From Chrysaora quinquecirrha (Eukaryota > Cnidaria > Scyphozoa > Semaeostomeae > Pelagiidae), in the NCBI GenBank assembly GCA_014526335.1, contig JACTAT010000006.1, positions 2,062,738-2,126,737 on the forward strand: a DNA stretch of 64,000 nucleotides, given 5' to 3'. The notes beneath the pieces are model-generated. The model searched no databases. It saw nothing but the letters and a program-made list of their open reading frames with translations, and had not been told where the DNA came from. The position numbers were made by a program, and so were the translations under genes. How positions within the stretch are numbered: position 1 is the first letter of the stretch; every line of letters begins with the position of its first letter. Below, piece by piece: positions 35,701 to 44,832 of this stretch.

Positions 35701-36281
35701 CTAAAGCCAGACTTTTGTCTCAGGGTACTAGTTGCCGACTGCTAATCGGCGATTTTTTTTTAACTAATTTCTCTCAACTGACCTGTCGACATAGGCGCTC
35801 TGGCGACTAGTTTCTTACTGACTGCAACTATTTGGCACACAGTTCCAGAAATTTGGGCATGTTCTACTTCTGCGATTAGATAACAACTGATTCTCGTCAG
35901 TTGCAGTCGACATGAACGCTCTTGCGACTGCGACCAACTGTATCCTACCGGTTCTGACTGTTGAAATTTTGTTGCAGTTAGCAGTTACAACTAGTTGGCG
36001 TTAGTTCTATCGATGGAACCAGAGCTCCAGTTCAGCTTGTCTCATCTGGTTGTTTAGTGTACTAAAAAACGGAGCTCTCATTCGAGAAGGGGCACTCAGG
36101 CGAACAAGTCTTCAAGAGGCCTTAATTTTCTTGCTCTTTTACAGCTGCTGACGACGAAGTTAACTTTGATCCTGGTGATCTCATAACGAACATCGAGGAA
36201 GTGAGCGATGGATGGTGGCTTGGTGACGTCAATGGCAAACGTGGCCTCTTTCCCGCCAATTACGTTGAAGTTCAAAAATAA
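17782..36281 (+). CDS. CTTN: Cortactin (CTTN/HCLS1 family)
   Basis: Actin-binding activator of Arp2/3 at the cell cortex. Coding exons: 17782-17859, 18710-18783, 19528-19580, 19958-19973 (16 nt), 21061-21121, 21642-21696, 22521-22576, 22688-22741, 23140-23195, 23731-23785, 24406-24461, 25202-25256, 25924-25979, 26564-26618, 26707-26762, 27264-27318, 27907-27962, 29282-29336, 30680-30817, 31578-31673, 32089-32145, 32818-32876, 35172-35214, 36145-36281 (stop). Start MWRAGN, then acidic [12 protein letters not shown] (Arp2/3 site), seven GFGGKYGVQ repeats, charged helical exon, acidic [21 protein letters not shown] segment, and SH3 (ALYDY, DGWW, FPANYV). About 510 residues against about 550 in human. 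Odd: exon 8 is 1 nt short, and phases clash at 29336/30680 and 32145/32818, so one or two exons are probably unseen. Confidence 0.95.
18484..18672 (-). mobile_element. SINE-B (tRNA-like, CACCTT tail)
   Basis: A dispersed family seen at 18484, 22835, 28060/28496, 28832, 42553 and 55216. Read from the right it starts GGTGCTGTGGCGTCGTGGTGTAATCCAG, has a B-box-like GGNTCGAGCCC, the middle AGCCACGGTAGCGTC and GTTAACCTACTACTGAGATC, and ends with a CACCTT-type tail. It lies in cortactin intron 1. Confidence 0.8.
19238..19478 (-). mobile_element. SINE-A, tRNA-derived, (TTA)n tail
   Basis: On the minus strand the head carries an A-box TGGCTTAGTGGT (19467-19456) and a B-box GGTTCGAATCT (within 19421-19411), spaced as in a tRNA gene; the 3' end is an AT-rich (TTA)n tail at 19240-19264. 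It is RNA polymerase III-type. It lies in cortactin intron 2, and a diverged copy is at 42405. Confidence 0.85.
21135..21268. mobile_element. Small MITE, TAGACTTATTAC ends
   Basis: Starts TAGACTTATTACATTCGTC and ends GGTAATAAGTCTA, an inverted pair; the interior has a second pair around GGAAACAGCT / AGCTGTTTCC. A homologue is at 49602-49751. It lies in cortactin intron 5. Confidence 0.75.
21740..22125. mobile_element. MITE with GGCCCGTTTACACTATGC ends
   Basis: The left end ACCCCGTTTATACTATGCCG pairs with the right end CAGCATAGTGTAAACGGGCC. The motif also occurs internally in both orientations (near 21810, 21885 and 22025), so the element is built from repeated end sequences. It lies in cortactin intron 6. 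Confidence 0.78.
22184..22377. repeat. Long foldback: about 85-bp arms, 23-nt loop
   Basis: The arm 22184-22269 is the near-perfect reverse complement of 22293-22377; both contain GCCACTTATCATGACAAG and TCTCCCATCATCAGGCAAT. Transcribed within cortactin intron 6, it would form a long RNA hairpin just before exon 7. Confidence 0.9.
22835..22988 (+). mobile_element. SINE-B, truncated
   Basis: Plus-strand copy beginning GAAGGTGCTGTGACGTCGTGG and ending within TGAGATCCTGGCGACTGG; the tail is missing. It lies in cortactin intron 8. Confidence 0.72.
24078..24349. mobile_element. MITE, GGCCCTGGCCAAA family
   Basis: Starts AAGGCCCTGGCCAAAGGATC and ends TTGGCCAGGACCTTG. The interior is rich in TCAAACATTG/CAATGTTT direct and inverted motifs. 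Family copies: 30876-31091 and 35422-35704, fragments near 1350 and 3690. Confidence 0.82.
26985..27190 (+). mobile_element. tRNA-like SINE (A-box/B-box)
   Basis: TGGTCAAATGGT serves as an A-box and GGATCGACTCC as a B-box, followed by unrelated sequence up to about 27190. It resembles a tRNA-derived SINE head. The 3' boundary is a guess. Confidence 0.55.
28060..28625 (-). mobile_element. SINE-B split by a MITE
   Basis: A minus-strand SINE-B whose two parts, about 28060-28125 and 28498-28625, join perfectly with the other copies if 28126-28497 and one copy of AGGTTAAC are removed. Confidence 0.88.
28126..28497. mobile_element. hAT-like MITE nested in SINE-B, 372 bp
   Basis: Bounded by the exact 8-bp target duplication AGGTTAAC (28118-28125 and 28498-28505). 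The ends CCCCGGGGGGGGTACTT and AAGTACCTCCCCAGG are imperfect inverted repeats. Shares GGGATGTGCCGCCC and GGGCGGCAC blocks with 2589-2960 and 10949-11336. Confidence 0.92.
28832..29115 (+). mobile_element. Two SINE-B copies head to tail
   Basis: A 5' part (about 28832-28922, B-box-like GGTTCTAGCCC) is followed by a second, nearly complete copy (about 28935-29115), ending with the family's ACACCATTTCACC tail region. It lies in cortactin intron 17. Confidence 0.75.
29635..29722. repeat. Fragment shared with the 44 kb TIR element
   Basis: GGGCATTGTACTAGGGGGGCAACTTT... through AAAAGAGGCCCTGCA matches about 44377-44474 closely. It is a dispersed copy of part of that element in cortactin intron 18. 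Confidence 0.8.
29917..30461. mobile_element. MITE, 545 bp, AGGGACC ends
   Basis: The ends match as inverted repeats over about 26 bp with two mismatches: left AGGGACCGTGTCTATTGAGT, right the reverse complement of AGGGACCATGTCCATTGAGT. The interior is full of GTCTAATTAGAC palindromes. It occupies the cortactin intron where a phase-switching exon is expected. Confidence 0.85.
30876..31091. mobile_element. MITE, GGCCCTGGCCAAA family (compact copy)
   Basis: Starts TTAGGCCCTTGCCAAACAATC and ends GATCATTTGGCTAGGGCCTAA, a good inverted pair. It lies directly after cortactin exon 19. Confidence 0.82.
32265..32590. repeat. C-rich tandem repeat of about 40 bp
   Basis: About seven imperfect units with the pattern AAATAAGCCCCCACCTAAGAATTCATTTTTGCAA. 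Similar CCCCC(T)CGAATAAG motifs recur near 11485, 25665, 37260 and 41750, so it derives from a dispersed element. It lies between cortactin exons 21 and 22. Confidence 0.8.
33060..33385. mobile_element. Diverged hAT-like MITE fragment
   Basis: Ends in CAGCACATCCCCATC...GTACCCCCCGTCGGGG, a pattern like the GC-rich end of the 372-bp family. Internal similarity (TAAGTGGGTGGGTTTG, ATTCCGCTTATTTTTACTCATAA) to 28180-28260 in inverted orientation supports common origin. Confidence 0.6.
33413..33811 (-). CDS. Unrecognised open frame, 132 codons
   Basis: An open frame inside a cortactin intron, antisense to that gene. I recognise no domain, signal peptide or membrane pattern, and neighbouring sequence looks transposon-derived. 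It may be chance, or a remnant of a transposase or host gene. Confidence 0.15.
   Translation of the reverse strand: MRNYRGSDEKLGIIFSRTIRFMYATKYPNNNMFLIILPEKIQFTSEVRKQSKFYHTVYQEEGLCSQYLIDLMFFENLVKRKSKANYCESDLGILIFIFLLFEKLERDLWRDVHQHIFIEKKRANSTAHFVLI
34810..35130. mobile_element. Diverged MITE with CCCACC motifs
   Basis: GGGGGGGCTACTTCG followed by GACGTGGCGCCCAGTTTTAACAAACCC resembles 24540-24970 and more loosely the 372-bp hAT-like family. Boundaries are uncertain. It lies before cortactin exon 23. Confidence 0.5.
35422..35704. mobile_element. MITE, GGCCCTGGCCAAA family
   Basis: Starts CTAAGGCCCTGGCCAAACGATC and ends GATCGTTTGGCTAGGACCTAAA, inverted over about 20 bp. It is the best preserved member here, in the last cortactin intron, which splits the SH3 domain. 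Confidence 0.85.
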
Positions 36282-39200
36282 TATGGGACCCTTAATACCA
36301 AGGTAAAGAAGTTTATAGAACATTTTTCGGACCATTGGGGTAATAACGATTATTATAATTATTGGAACATTCTGATTAAATTTTAGGTAAATCAAGTATT
36401 CACATACCTAAGAACACATTGAGACTATTCGTAGCCTTTTTTTTATTTCCCTTTGATTTTCTAAGATAAGTATTTTTGTATCATCCTGATCTGTTAATTC
36501 GTCATAGCAGTAAGATTTTGCGTCTATTCTAGGCCCTAGGCTAGTAATTTTTTGTCAATGCTCACAGTTTTAATTTCCACACGTAGGCGGGCGCAAGCCG
36601 TGCCAACATTGTTGGCCAACATGTTGGCTGAAAATAGGCCAACATGTTGATACGGTTTAGCATACTCACAACATCTGAACTTTGTTGGATTGCTGACGTC
36701 ATCTACAAAAGATCTTTTGCAAAAATGGCCGAAAAGGAAGCAGCTGTTTGTTTATTGCTCGCTCTTTTGGTTGAGGACAATTGTTGCGGGCGATGTTGAC
36801 CAACGTTTGCGCCCGGCTAACATCAACACTGCTTCTAAGCATTGCGCGTTGTCTTGAACTCTTTTTCGAATTTCCAACGATATCCTGTGGTAACTGTTGA
36901 ATTGGTTCATTTGTATTGGACAGAACAAGTCTGCCAACTTATTTCTTTGCAACATCTTTGAGAACGTGTAATATTTTTCTATCTTTAATCGATTTTTGAA
37001 TTTGATAATACTTATGGTAGTAGCTATGCTGCTTCACAAATCGTTGATTCTCGTGTATTATTTCCTCCTAGATCAAATAATAAGAAATAAGATTGAGAAC
37101 TCTTAAACACGAGGCATATGCTTCTCGCTCTTTTTCGCTCCTTCACTAACTGAAGCAACGGGATGGGGACCTGCATACCCCATCAGCTCTCAGAATTAGG
37201 CAAAATTGTTGATGCAAAGTAACTTAAAATTTGTTTGTTATACCATAATAATTCGATTTATATCCCCTCTTTCGAATAAGCCCCCTCTTGAGTAAGTCCC
37301 TCCTTTTAGGTTGAAACTTTAAATAAGCCCCTCCTCTCGAATTAACCCCCTCCCTTAAATCCTGCCCGATCAACACTTCTTTTGGGTAGTTGTTTTTAAC
37401 CGGCTTAATCTAATCGTAAGGGTACCTTAAAATTTAAATAAAAATCCTCCCACTTTTAACGAATTATCGCAATTAAGTTTTAGACATCATAAGACAAACA
37501 AGCAGTGGTGTAACAGAGATACTTTGGGCCTGTAGGAAATCGGTAAGATGGAACCCTTGTGCAGGGACCACGAAGCAGAGTGATCTCTACGGGGGAAGGC
37601 GTTCGGACTTAGAACCTTGAAAAATAGACGAAACGTGTCCCCTGGTTAATTACTGTTTATGAGATGGCGGCCTTAGAGCCTGTTTCTGCAAAGTTTGGCC
37701 AAAAGGGTGGGACACCGAAATCTGGGCCCGGGGCTCGTTCATTCATAAGCCCTTAGTTCTTGAAATAAGGGAGCCTAATCTGCGTAACGGCACTGCAAAT
37801 AAGTGTTGGACAGACAAGACATTATGTCCAACAGGACGCGATTTTTAACTGCACTTTTGCTGATTTTCCGAGAGCGAAGGCCTCGGTTTCGGTATTTTCA
37901 GCCAACATCAATGTTATAGCCTAAAGCCCACACATACTACCTGCTTAGCAAGTGAAGCTAGATCAGAAAACGAATTCAATCTTTGCCTGGAGGAAATTGA
38001 TAATCTTGTTTGAAGCAAAATGCTAATTTAAAAGCTTTCTCCATTGTACGCAAAATACAATCAATCGCCGTTTTAGATCCGTTTCAGTGTAAACTTTTGC
38101 AATAGATTTGAGCAGAAAGATCAAAACGTCTTCTGCAGAAAAACAACTCACTGAATTATTTATGTGTTTGTATCTAAACTCGTTTTGTCGGCAATAAGCC
38201 CAGGTGCCCGATGGCTGTTGGCCGACTTGTACTTCAGCATTTGGCCTATAATTCCTAGTTTAGCTCCGACGAAGCTCTTCATGCTTAGGCTAATATTAAC
38301 ACGTAAAAAGATGTCCCCTTGGGTCTATTCTGGCTTTCTGCCTGGTTTCTGAATTCGTCAATTGAACTTATTTTCAGGGCCAAAAAATTATCGGAATAAT
38401 ATATGCGTAGACGATAAACTATCGGAAAATATGAATCCGGATAACTTATCCGAATGTACGGATAAGTAATGATTTTACGAGCTATGCGAGTAGGAGCTAA
38501 TACGGATAAGTTATAGTGATTTTACAAGCTATGCGAGTAGTAGATATCAAAACCAACAGCTTTTCGGTTTGTCGTATAACGTTTGATCCTTTTACCAAAA
38601 AAAGCTGAAACTTAACCGGTATGCCTTTTACAAGTTTTCCCTGAAAGCTTATATTCGGACTGGTAGATTGCAATTGCCACCACTAGATACAAATTCCAGT
38701 CTGCCAGAACAAAGAAACCCCAGATACATGCAGATATCTCAAGAGTATCTGAAGCCTTATAAACGAGAAATCTATCCGCAATCAACGTTTTGCGGAACCG
38801 TGTAAAGAAAATGTGTCCGCATGATTTTTCATCCGGAAGAATTCGCAATCGTGAATTGTAAACGGGACCTACAAGTAGCAGAATTATGAATTGGTAAATC
38901 GTTGTCATGTTTGTTGGTAACTAGGATTTGTAGGTTACAAATAAATCTTTTTTCCAGAGATTTTGTACTTGAGCGTTATCATCGTGGTGATAAGGTTAAG
39001 ACGAAAGTTTTTATGTTAAAGAGTGTGAACGAAAGGCGGTGCTGTACTATTATATCATCGTAGCTATTGTTATTATGGTCCAAAATTGTTGCCTTTTTCC
39101 TACTAAGTTGACAACCCTCTCCTATATCTACTACCCTTTCGTTGGTGAAGGAAAGGCTGTTTGTCCCTCTACGTTAAAGCGGATATGTATTCTGTTCCAA

Positions 39201-39720
39201 ACTTCAGTAAAACCTAAGTCGTATGTTAATGAAATCAATTTTAACTGTTACAATAAAGTCCCAACTTTAAGAAATCACTGTTATAAGAAACTCAGACGCT
39301 GGATTTTTATGGAAGTTTCTATACGAAAACAGTAGGGTACTTTAGGGAAAACAATAGGCTGACAGCAAATGGGTTTCTTAAAGACGGGATTTATTATAGT
39401 GTATGCTTCTGTAATACTCGCTACAGCACTCTCTCCAAGCAATAGACTGACCCCTTTTTTCGGTCTTCTTTTTTTCACCTGATGAGGCTTGAGGCGACAG
39501 CTTGGCAACGAGGCAGGTGGCCGCCGTTGTAGATTCATTGCGTCGAAAGCGAGGACATCTTCAACCTGTTTCAACCAATAAGAACGAGTATCGATTGGTG
39601 AATGGACGCGTTGCTTAGGATCAAAGAAGCTCCGAACGTTAAAAAGAGCAAAGTTTGAATAACATTTCTACTAACCACTTTTTATTTGCTTTTTAATAGG
39701 AATCGCCTGGGCGTCTCTGA
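36282..39720. other. Intergenic, cortactin 3' UTR then repeats
   Basis: Follows the cortactin stop. No gene is recognised. 36590-36960 contains palindromic GCCAACATTGTTGGCCAACATGTTGGC and a short frame from 36725 starting MAEKEAAVCLLLALL, possibly the start of a Harbinger-like element (weak). 37260-37350 has CCCCTC(G)AATAAG repeats. 38400-38890 looks like another decayed MITE. 39240-39360 matches one end of the 61847-62063 MITE. Confidence 0.5.
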
Positions 39721-39724
39721 TCAC

Positions 39725-39749
39725 ATTTGCATATTAATCAATTTTGCAT
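39725..39749. promoter_or_regulatory. Octamer-like pair upstream of bHLH gene
   Basis: ATTTGCAT (39725-39732) and TTTTGCAT (39742-39749) flank ATTAAT, matching POU-homeodomain type sites. They lie about 180 bp upstream of the TATA box. Function is inferred from motif and position only. Confidence 0.35.
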
Positions 39750-39888
39750 GAGGGAAGGCGCAAAAATAAGAAAAAACGTGATTCTGTTGTTTTTAAACGA
39801 TAGTTAAAGAGCCGTTTTGCGCATGCTGTTAGAGTGAAGGAAATAGATAGTCGAGATCGTGGTTCTAATTGGTTTTAGATGTCTTTTA

Positions 39889-39896
39889 GCAGATGG
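39889..39896 (+). promoter_or_regulatory. E-box GCAGATGG
   Basis: A CANNTG site of the type bound by proneural bHLH dimers, ending 9 bp before the TATA box of a bHLH gene. Autoregulation through such sites is known for achaete-scute genes; here it is inference. Confidence 0.4.
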
Positions 39897-39905
39897 GAAT
39901 GCTGG

Positions 39906-39913
39906 TATAAAAG
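39906..39913 (+). promoter_or_regulatory. TATA box of the achaete-scute-like gene
   Basis: TATAAAAG in GCTGGTATAAAAGCTAG; initiation is expected near 39936. The first ATG after it (39960) opens a 98-codon upstream frame, and the bHLH start lies about 1.03 kb downstream. Confidence 0.65.
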
Positions 39914-39959
39914 CTAGAATGCAGAGCTGTTTGATTCTACTTCATTTCTGCAAGATAAA

Positions 39960-40256
39960 TTGCAAGTAAAGAACGTGTATCGTCAAATAAGGCAATACAC
40001 TGTGCACATTGTGGACTTGTGCATTTGCTGCATAAGTGCATTATCGATCTTTGGTGAAGCAGAGAGCGACCTATCTTGCCTATCGACTCTTTCTGCCGGC
40101 TCATCTATTTGGAGAAGAACGACTTTATCTCATCAATACTGCAGTTTAACGGAACATTTTACGAACATCTCATCGAACTGGCACATTTGTTTTTGGGTGT
40201 TTATTTCAAGCAGCAGAATTAAAGACAACTCAATGAAACTTTCTCTTGCCATCTAA
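39960..40256 (+). CDS. 98-codon upstream open frame in the bHLH leader
   Basis: First ATG about 24 nt after the predicted start site. The product starts MQVKNVYRQIRQYT, is Cys/Ser-rich in the middle and matches nothing I know. If the leader is unspliced this uORF would limit translation of the bHLH frame; an intron in the leader is equally possible. Confidence 0.25.
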   Translation: MQVKNVYRQIRQYTVHIVDLCICCISALSIFGEAESDLSCLSTLSAGSSIWRRTTLSHQYCSLTEHFTNISSNWHICFWVFISSSRIKDNSMKLSLAI

Positions 40257-40452
40257 AGCAACATAGCAAGACTAGCAGAGGAGCAAAGATTAATGCACGG
40301 GTCTTCAGTCTTTGCCTGGAGAAGCAGTTGCTAACGAAGAGCACGATTTGACGTATCTCAGAGAATAAGCAGAAGCTTGACGATTTAGCTAGAGTAGGAC
40401 TTAGAAAAGCTCGGAAGAAGGAGACGAAGAAGAGGAAGGAATAGAAGGAGAG

Positions 40453-40510
40453 GAAGAAGAAGAAGAAGAAGAAGAAGAAGAAGAAGAAGAAGAAGAAGAA
40501 GACGAAGAAG
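40453..40510. repeat. (GAA)n microsatellite
   Basis: About 19 near-perfect GAA triplets within the predicted bHLH leader, preceded by purine-rich AGGAAGGAA sequence. Confidence 0.95.
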
Positions 40511-40964
40511 AATTATATACAGATTAGCTACTTTTCATTTCACAAAGGATTGAAGAAGCATACACTTACATACTCTGCAGATAGAGAACAGATTTGACTG
40601 TTCAATTTTGTCATTTGAAAATAAGCATTCTGTTCAAAAGTATCGCAAAGACCCAACTCAAAAGTAAAACATACATGCAAATCAGAACTTGGTGATCAAG
40701 GACTTCGACAAAAAGAAAGTGCTGTAATTCATTGACTGAACAGAACACGCTGCAAGGAGAACATCTGAAGAAACTTAAGAAAAAAAGGAACGTCGTAGAG
40801 GCCTTCAGTAAGGAGCACCGTTAAGATAAGGTGGTCTAAAGAGAAGACACAATTGCTGAGAAGTACCCTAATCATCTCTTGGCCTAAAATTTTTTGACTG
40901 GTTGACCCTTGTTATTGCAAAGCCCCTTCAAGGACTAACGGACTATTGAGATCTTACTGCGAAA

Positions 40965-41472
40965 ATGTTGTTATCATTGGCGAAAAATAGTCAGCAATAC
41001 GAAAGTTTTGTATCTAATTTTCATCAAAATTTCGCTACTGCTAACCAGACTTTTGGACTGAATTATCAGCCGATTCAGCAACATACTCAAAGCCCTTACC
41101 AATACATCCAGCCGAGTGTGCGTGCTGCATCGCATCAAAATGTCCCCGGTTTGAATATCCGAACGCGAAGGCGAAGAACGAATCACAGCCTCGTTGCGAC
41201 GATGGATCCATCGGCTGTTGCGAGAAGAAACGAGAGAGCGAAACCGAGTAAAACAAGTTAACGACGGATTCAATGAACTGCGAAAGAAAATCCCGTACAT
41301 CCCAGAGAAAAAGAAGTTCTCAAAAGTCGAGATTCTAAGATTCGCCATGTTGTATATTCGAGAGCTCCAAGTGCTGATTAACGATACATCTTACGACGAA
41401 ACCAAATCGGAAAGATCGGCATGTACCAGTGATTTTCCGGAAGATGATTCGAGTTTGAGTGACTTCCAATGA
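40965..41472 (+). pseudogene. Achaete-scute (ASCL)-like bHLH gene, 2-nt frameshift
   Basis: Single-exon proneural transcription factor. The first frame, 40965-41261, has a Gln/Tyr/Asn-rich N-terminus, a nuclear basic stretch RTRRRR, and enters the basic region as SAVARRNERA before a premature stop. The second frame, through 41472, gives RERNRVKQVNDGFNELRKK (rest of basic region and helix 1), a short loop, FSKVEILRFAMLYIRELQVL (helix 2) and a Ser/Asp-rich tail. The shift is in the GAGAGAG run at 41232-41238, one GA unit short of the family's ARRNERER pattern. Sequence on both sides is well conserved, so this may be an assembly or allelic indel rather than a dead gene. Corrected length would be about 169 residues, normal for the family. 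Family is sure; the exact ASCL subgroup is not. Confidence 0.88.
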
Positions 41473-42404
41473 AAATAGCAAAAAATAGAATCAAAGTATA
41501 AACAGATATAAATATTACTTTGTGTACATAGCTCCTAAGTATATGGTTAAGTTATTCTGAAGAACTGGTCTTATTTCCAGCGAAGTAAATTATCTTTCAT
41601 CTTGTACATAGTGGGTGTCTTACTTCTCTAATTCTAAGAAATATTGATTGTAAATAGTATTTGAATATATTTTGTGTCTTAATGTGCTTATAGGTATCTG
41701 ATGATCTGGGGTAGAATGGTGAATAATAAGATATACCGTCAATCCTCGAATTGCCCCCCTCGAATTAGCCTCCACCCTCGAGTGAGAAGTTTTCAATAAG
41801 CCCCCTCGAATAAGCCCCCACAACTGACATGTTGGTATAGCCCTTTTGAGCTCATATTGGTACTTTATCGAGTATTGGCAATGCATTCTCTAAGTCCATG
41901 ATACATCATGCTTTTGTGAATAATTTTATATGCCCCCTCGTTTATGCCCCAAACTCGAATAATCCGAACGATCCATGGGATAGGATCCTACCCCCTCCCG
42001 ACTCTGATAGATGAGAAAAAATCCCATAGGATCAGGGTCGGAAATTATGGTAAGAGGAGTTTTCCTTAATACGCTAGCTAATTTCAGCGTTACATAAGTA
42101 GAGTTATATTAGGCGTTTTGGGTAGGATCACTTTGGGACAGAATTCAGTAAAAAGGTTAGAAATGTAAGACTCGAGACTTTTCCTTCATGGCTTGTCTTT
42201 TTTTTATGGCAATTAATTATTGCTGAATTGTAGAACTGTCGGGAAGTTTTCCCGCTCCCGAGTTCCAATCTGTGCCCACATCAGCCGTAATTACTGTTGT
42301 TTGAGCGCAGGCAGGCAAGCAAGCACTCGAGGGTTTCAACAGCTATCTAGCTGAACTGGATCTGCAGCTTGTGCCTCAAGACTGATATTCTAGAACGAAT
42401 ACTG

Positions 42405-42545
42405 TGGCCTGTGGGTACTCAATCATTCACGATAATGACCTCGGATGGATGGACAGCTAAGTTGAATAAAGGCTTGTGGAAAGTGGTCCCGATGAGATTT
42501 GACCACAACCTTACGATAGACTAGCACTTTGACCACTTGGCAAAA
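42405..42545 (-). mobile_element. SINE-A, diverged copy
   Basis: Shares TGGTCCCGATGAGATT, GATGGACAGCTAAGTTGA and ACCACTTGGCAAAA-like head sequence with 19300-19475. The B-box is damaged (GAGATTTGACCAC). Confidence 0.7.
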
Positions 42546-42552
42546 GCACCCG

Positions 42553-42733
42553 TTCATGTGAAGGTGAAATGGTGTTTTAGCGCCAGTCGCTAGGATCTCA
42601 GTAGTAGGTTAACTAATCGAGACCTTGACCCTGGCCGTGACGCTACCGTGGCTGGGCTCGGACCCTGACCACACTGAGCTTCTGACACCACGAGTCAGCT
42701 GGATTACACCACGACGCCACAGCACCTTCATGT
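42553..42733 (-). mobile_element. SINE-B, well preserved
   Basis: Nearly identical to 18484-18672 (GGTGTTTTAGCGCCAGTCGC through CACGACGCCACAGCACCTTC), inserted beside the SINE-A copy. Confidence 0.85.
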
Positions 42734-43962
42734 AGCTTCATCAAGTCCGTAACTAAAGTCCATGTCATGTCCAAGCAGATATTTTTGTCCCAGTTCCCTT
42801 TAACTGTAACAAGAACGGTAGCATTATTCGTAAAGAGGCTTTGATAAAAGGCTTGACAGCTTAGGGCTCAAAGTCTTACAGATATGGAAAATTGGAACAA
42901 CGAACAAAGACGATTCGAACAACTCAAAGCACCCTCTACCTTAAGTCAATGTGTGCTAAATACTCTGTACCTAAATACTAATAATAATACCTTTCGATAA
43001 TGGCTGTTAAAATTTTTTTGGGGAAGAAAATAGCGGAATCTGAAGTATGGCTTGCTTTGAAAATATGAAGAGTAAGTTACCATCAGAGGGTCAAATGGGG
43101 TAAAGGTTTCGACCCTCGTGGCAGCTCGTGGCCTACGTGGAGTCAGCAAAGACTTTATTCCATATAAACTCGTTGGTTCTGCAGGCTGTTAAACGGTAAT
43201 GATCGAGGGGATGGGGGTAATTCCTATAGTGGGATGGGTATAGGTGTGCCACGGACGCGCAAGATTTTGAAAAGATAGCCCCATAACCCTCCCCTTCATG
43301 AAGAATCTATCTGTCCAAAGTTAGGAGTCTTAGAGGCATTGTTATAAAAATTTCTCCTCCAGCCTAAGGGGCGATACGACATATTAACCCATTGGATCTG
43401 AGCTTCTGTTGCAATTCTTTCTATTTTGCTGACCGCTGACATTTTCTGTTCACATTTGAGAACAAAATAATTTGCAAATGTTAATCATTCTTTGAATTAA
43501 ATTTTTATCATTGTTCATGTATCAGAAATTGGTATTAAATCAGCTTGTTTATGCTAGTCTTCTCTATTTTGTTAGAAATGAATCAAAATGCAAACAGCAC
43601 CTTGCCTATATGAGTTTAAAACAACCAATAATTATTGCGAATTTTAATATTTTATGAATTTGTTAGCGTAAAAGTAGAATTCATAATTGCAGCTGTCCAA
43701 ACACGACCACCAGTCTAAGCAAATCAATTGTACAAAACAGAGATTACGAGCAAAGTCAAAATTGAGGGGGAAATTACGCCACCTTATTTTTGACAAACAT
43801 ATGTAGCAATACTGGATTTTTCTCTGAACGAGCCTGGTTCCATGCGATGCGAGTCAGTAAGGGAGGACAGCTCTCGAATTAGCGCCTACCAGTTCAATGG
43901 CCCCTACATTAGGCTCACAGCATATACATCCCGGGCAATGTATGTGCAGTACAGTGGAGGGT

Positions 43963-44620
43963 GTGCAGTACAGTGGAGGATATTCAATACGACAGGGCCT
44001 CTTTTAAGGGAACAAAACTAGGGGGGCAAATAATTGAAGGGGGCTTATTGTTCTATTGTTCTATTTTCAGGACTTTCTTTCACGGTGCGAGTCCTGTCTT
44101 GGCAAGTCCATTCTTCTCTTTTTCTCTTTTTATGTCAGAAAACCATGCACAACCAGTCGTGCAGAGCTGGGCGGGCATCTGTACTTCAGTTGAGAATTTA
44201 TACCGTACAAGTTAACACTGATGCTACGGCTGACTGTAAATGCTCCGAAAGAATTCATCGCCCTAGAGGTGTTTCTAACTGGGGGGTCTGGGGGCATGCT
44301 CCCCCAGAAAATTTGTCAAAATGCAACCTCAAAATTGGCCTAGATTGGCTTTTCTTAGCAGTTTTCTTTTGAGAGGACATTGTACTAGGGGGGCAACTTT
44401 ATGAAACTAGGTGGGCAATGGTAGGGACTAGGGGGCATTTCCCCCCTAGTTACTATGTTAAAAGAGGCCCTGCAATACGGTGGTGGAGGAATATCATCAG
44501 TACAGAGAGGCTGGATTCGAACTTGCAACACCCGAATCAGGGTGTTGCTAGTTCGAATCCAGCCTCCTCTGTACTGATGATATTCTTCCACCATATTGAA
44601 TATCCTCCACTGTACTGCAC
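43963..44620. mobile_element. Non-autonomous DNA element, perfect 27-bp TIRs
   Basis: The left end 43963-43989 (starting GTGCAGTACAGTGGAGG) is the exact reverse complement of 44594-44620. A partial direct copy of the end lies just outside at 43945-43960. The interior has AGGGGGGCAA blocks, a second dispersed segment (44377-44474, also at 29635) and a large palindrome. No transposase frame is seen. Confidence 0.88.
44474..44597. repeat. Near-perfect palindrome with tRNA B-box-like sequence
   Basis: Arms of about 58 bp (44474-44532 and 44540-44597) around a 7-nt centre. Each arm holds GGATTCGAACT / AGTTCGAATCC, matching a polymerase III B-box, and GTACTGATGATATT. Confidence 0.85.
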
Positions 44621-44832
44621 ACTGCACTATTATGTATGTATGTATGTCATTTTTTTTATATCGATACAATAAATAGCTTAAATTAAACTAATCCTAATCG
44701 ACTGGTACAGCCCATTACAGCCGTGTCTCAGCACTTGCACAGCAACTAATTGCAAAATTGAAACACATGGGAACCAGAAAAGAGAGAAAAATGCTCAGGG
44801 ATCAAAGCAGCTGAAAAAGCTTTCATAACTCC

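Larger units (their letters stand above)
41473..43962. other. Intergenic: bHLH 3' UTR, C-rich repeat, two SINEs
   Basis: 41745-41830 repeats CCCCCTCGAATAAGCC motifs. SINE copies occupy 42405-42545 and 42553-42733. The remainder (42740-43960) shows no gene. Confidence 0.5.

Noticed and set aside
36725..36800. Harbinger transposase start (MAEKEAAVCLLLALL)
   Set aside because: Only a short hydrophobic start before stops; no catalytic motif nearby, so kept only as a weak remark.
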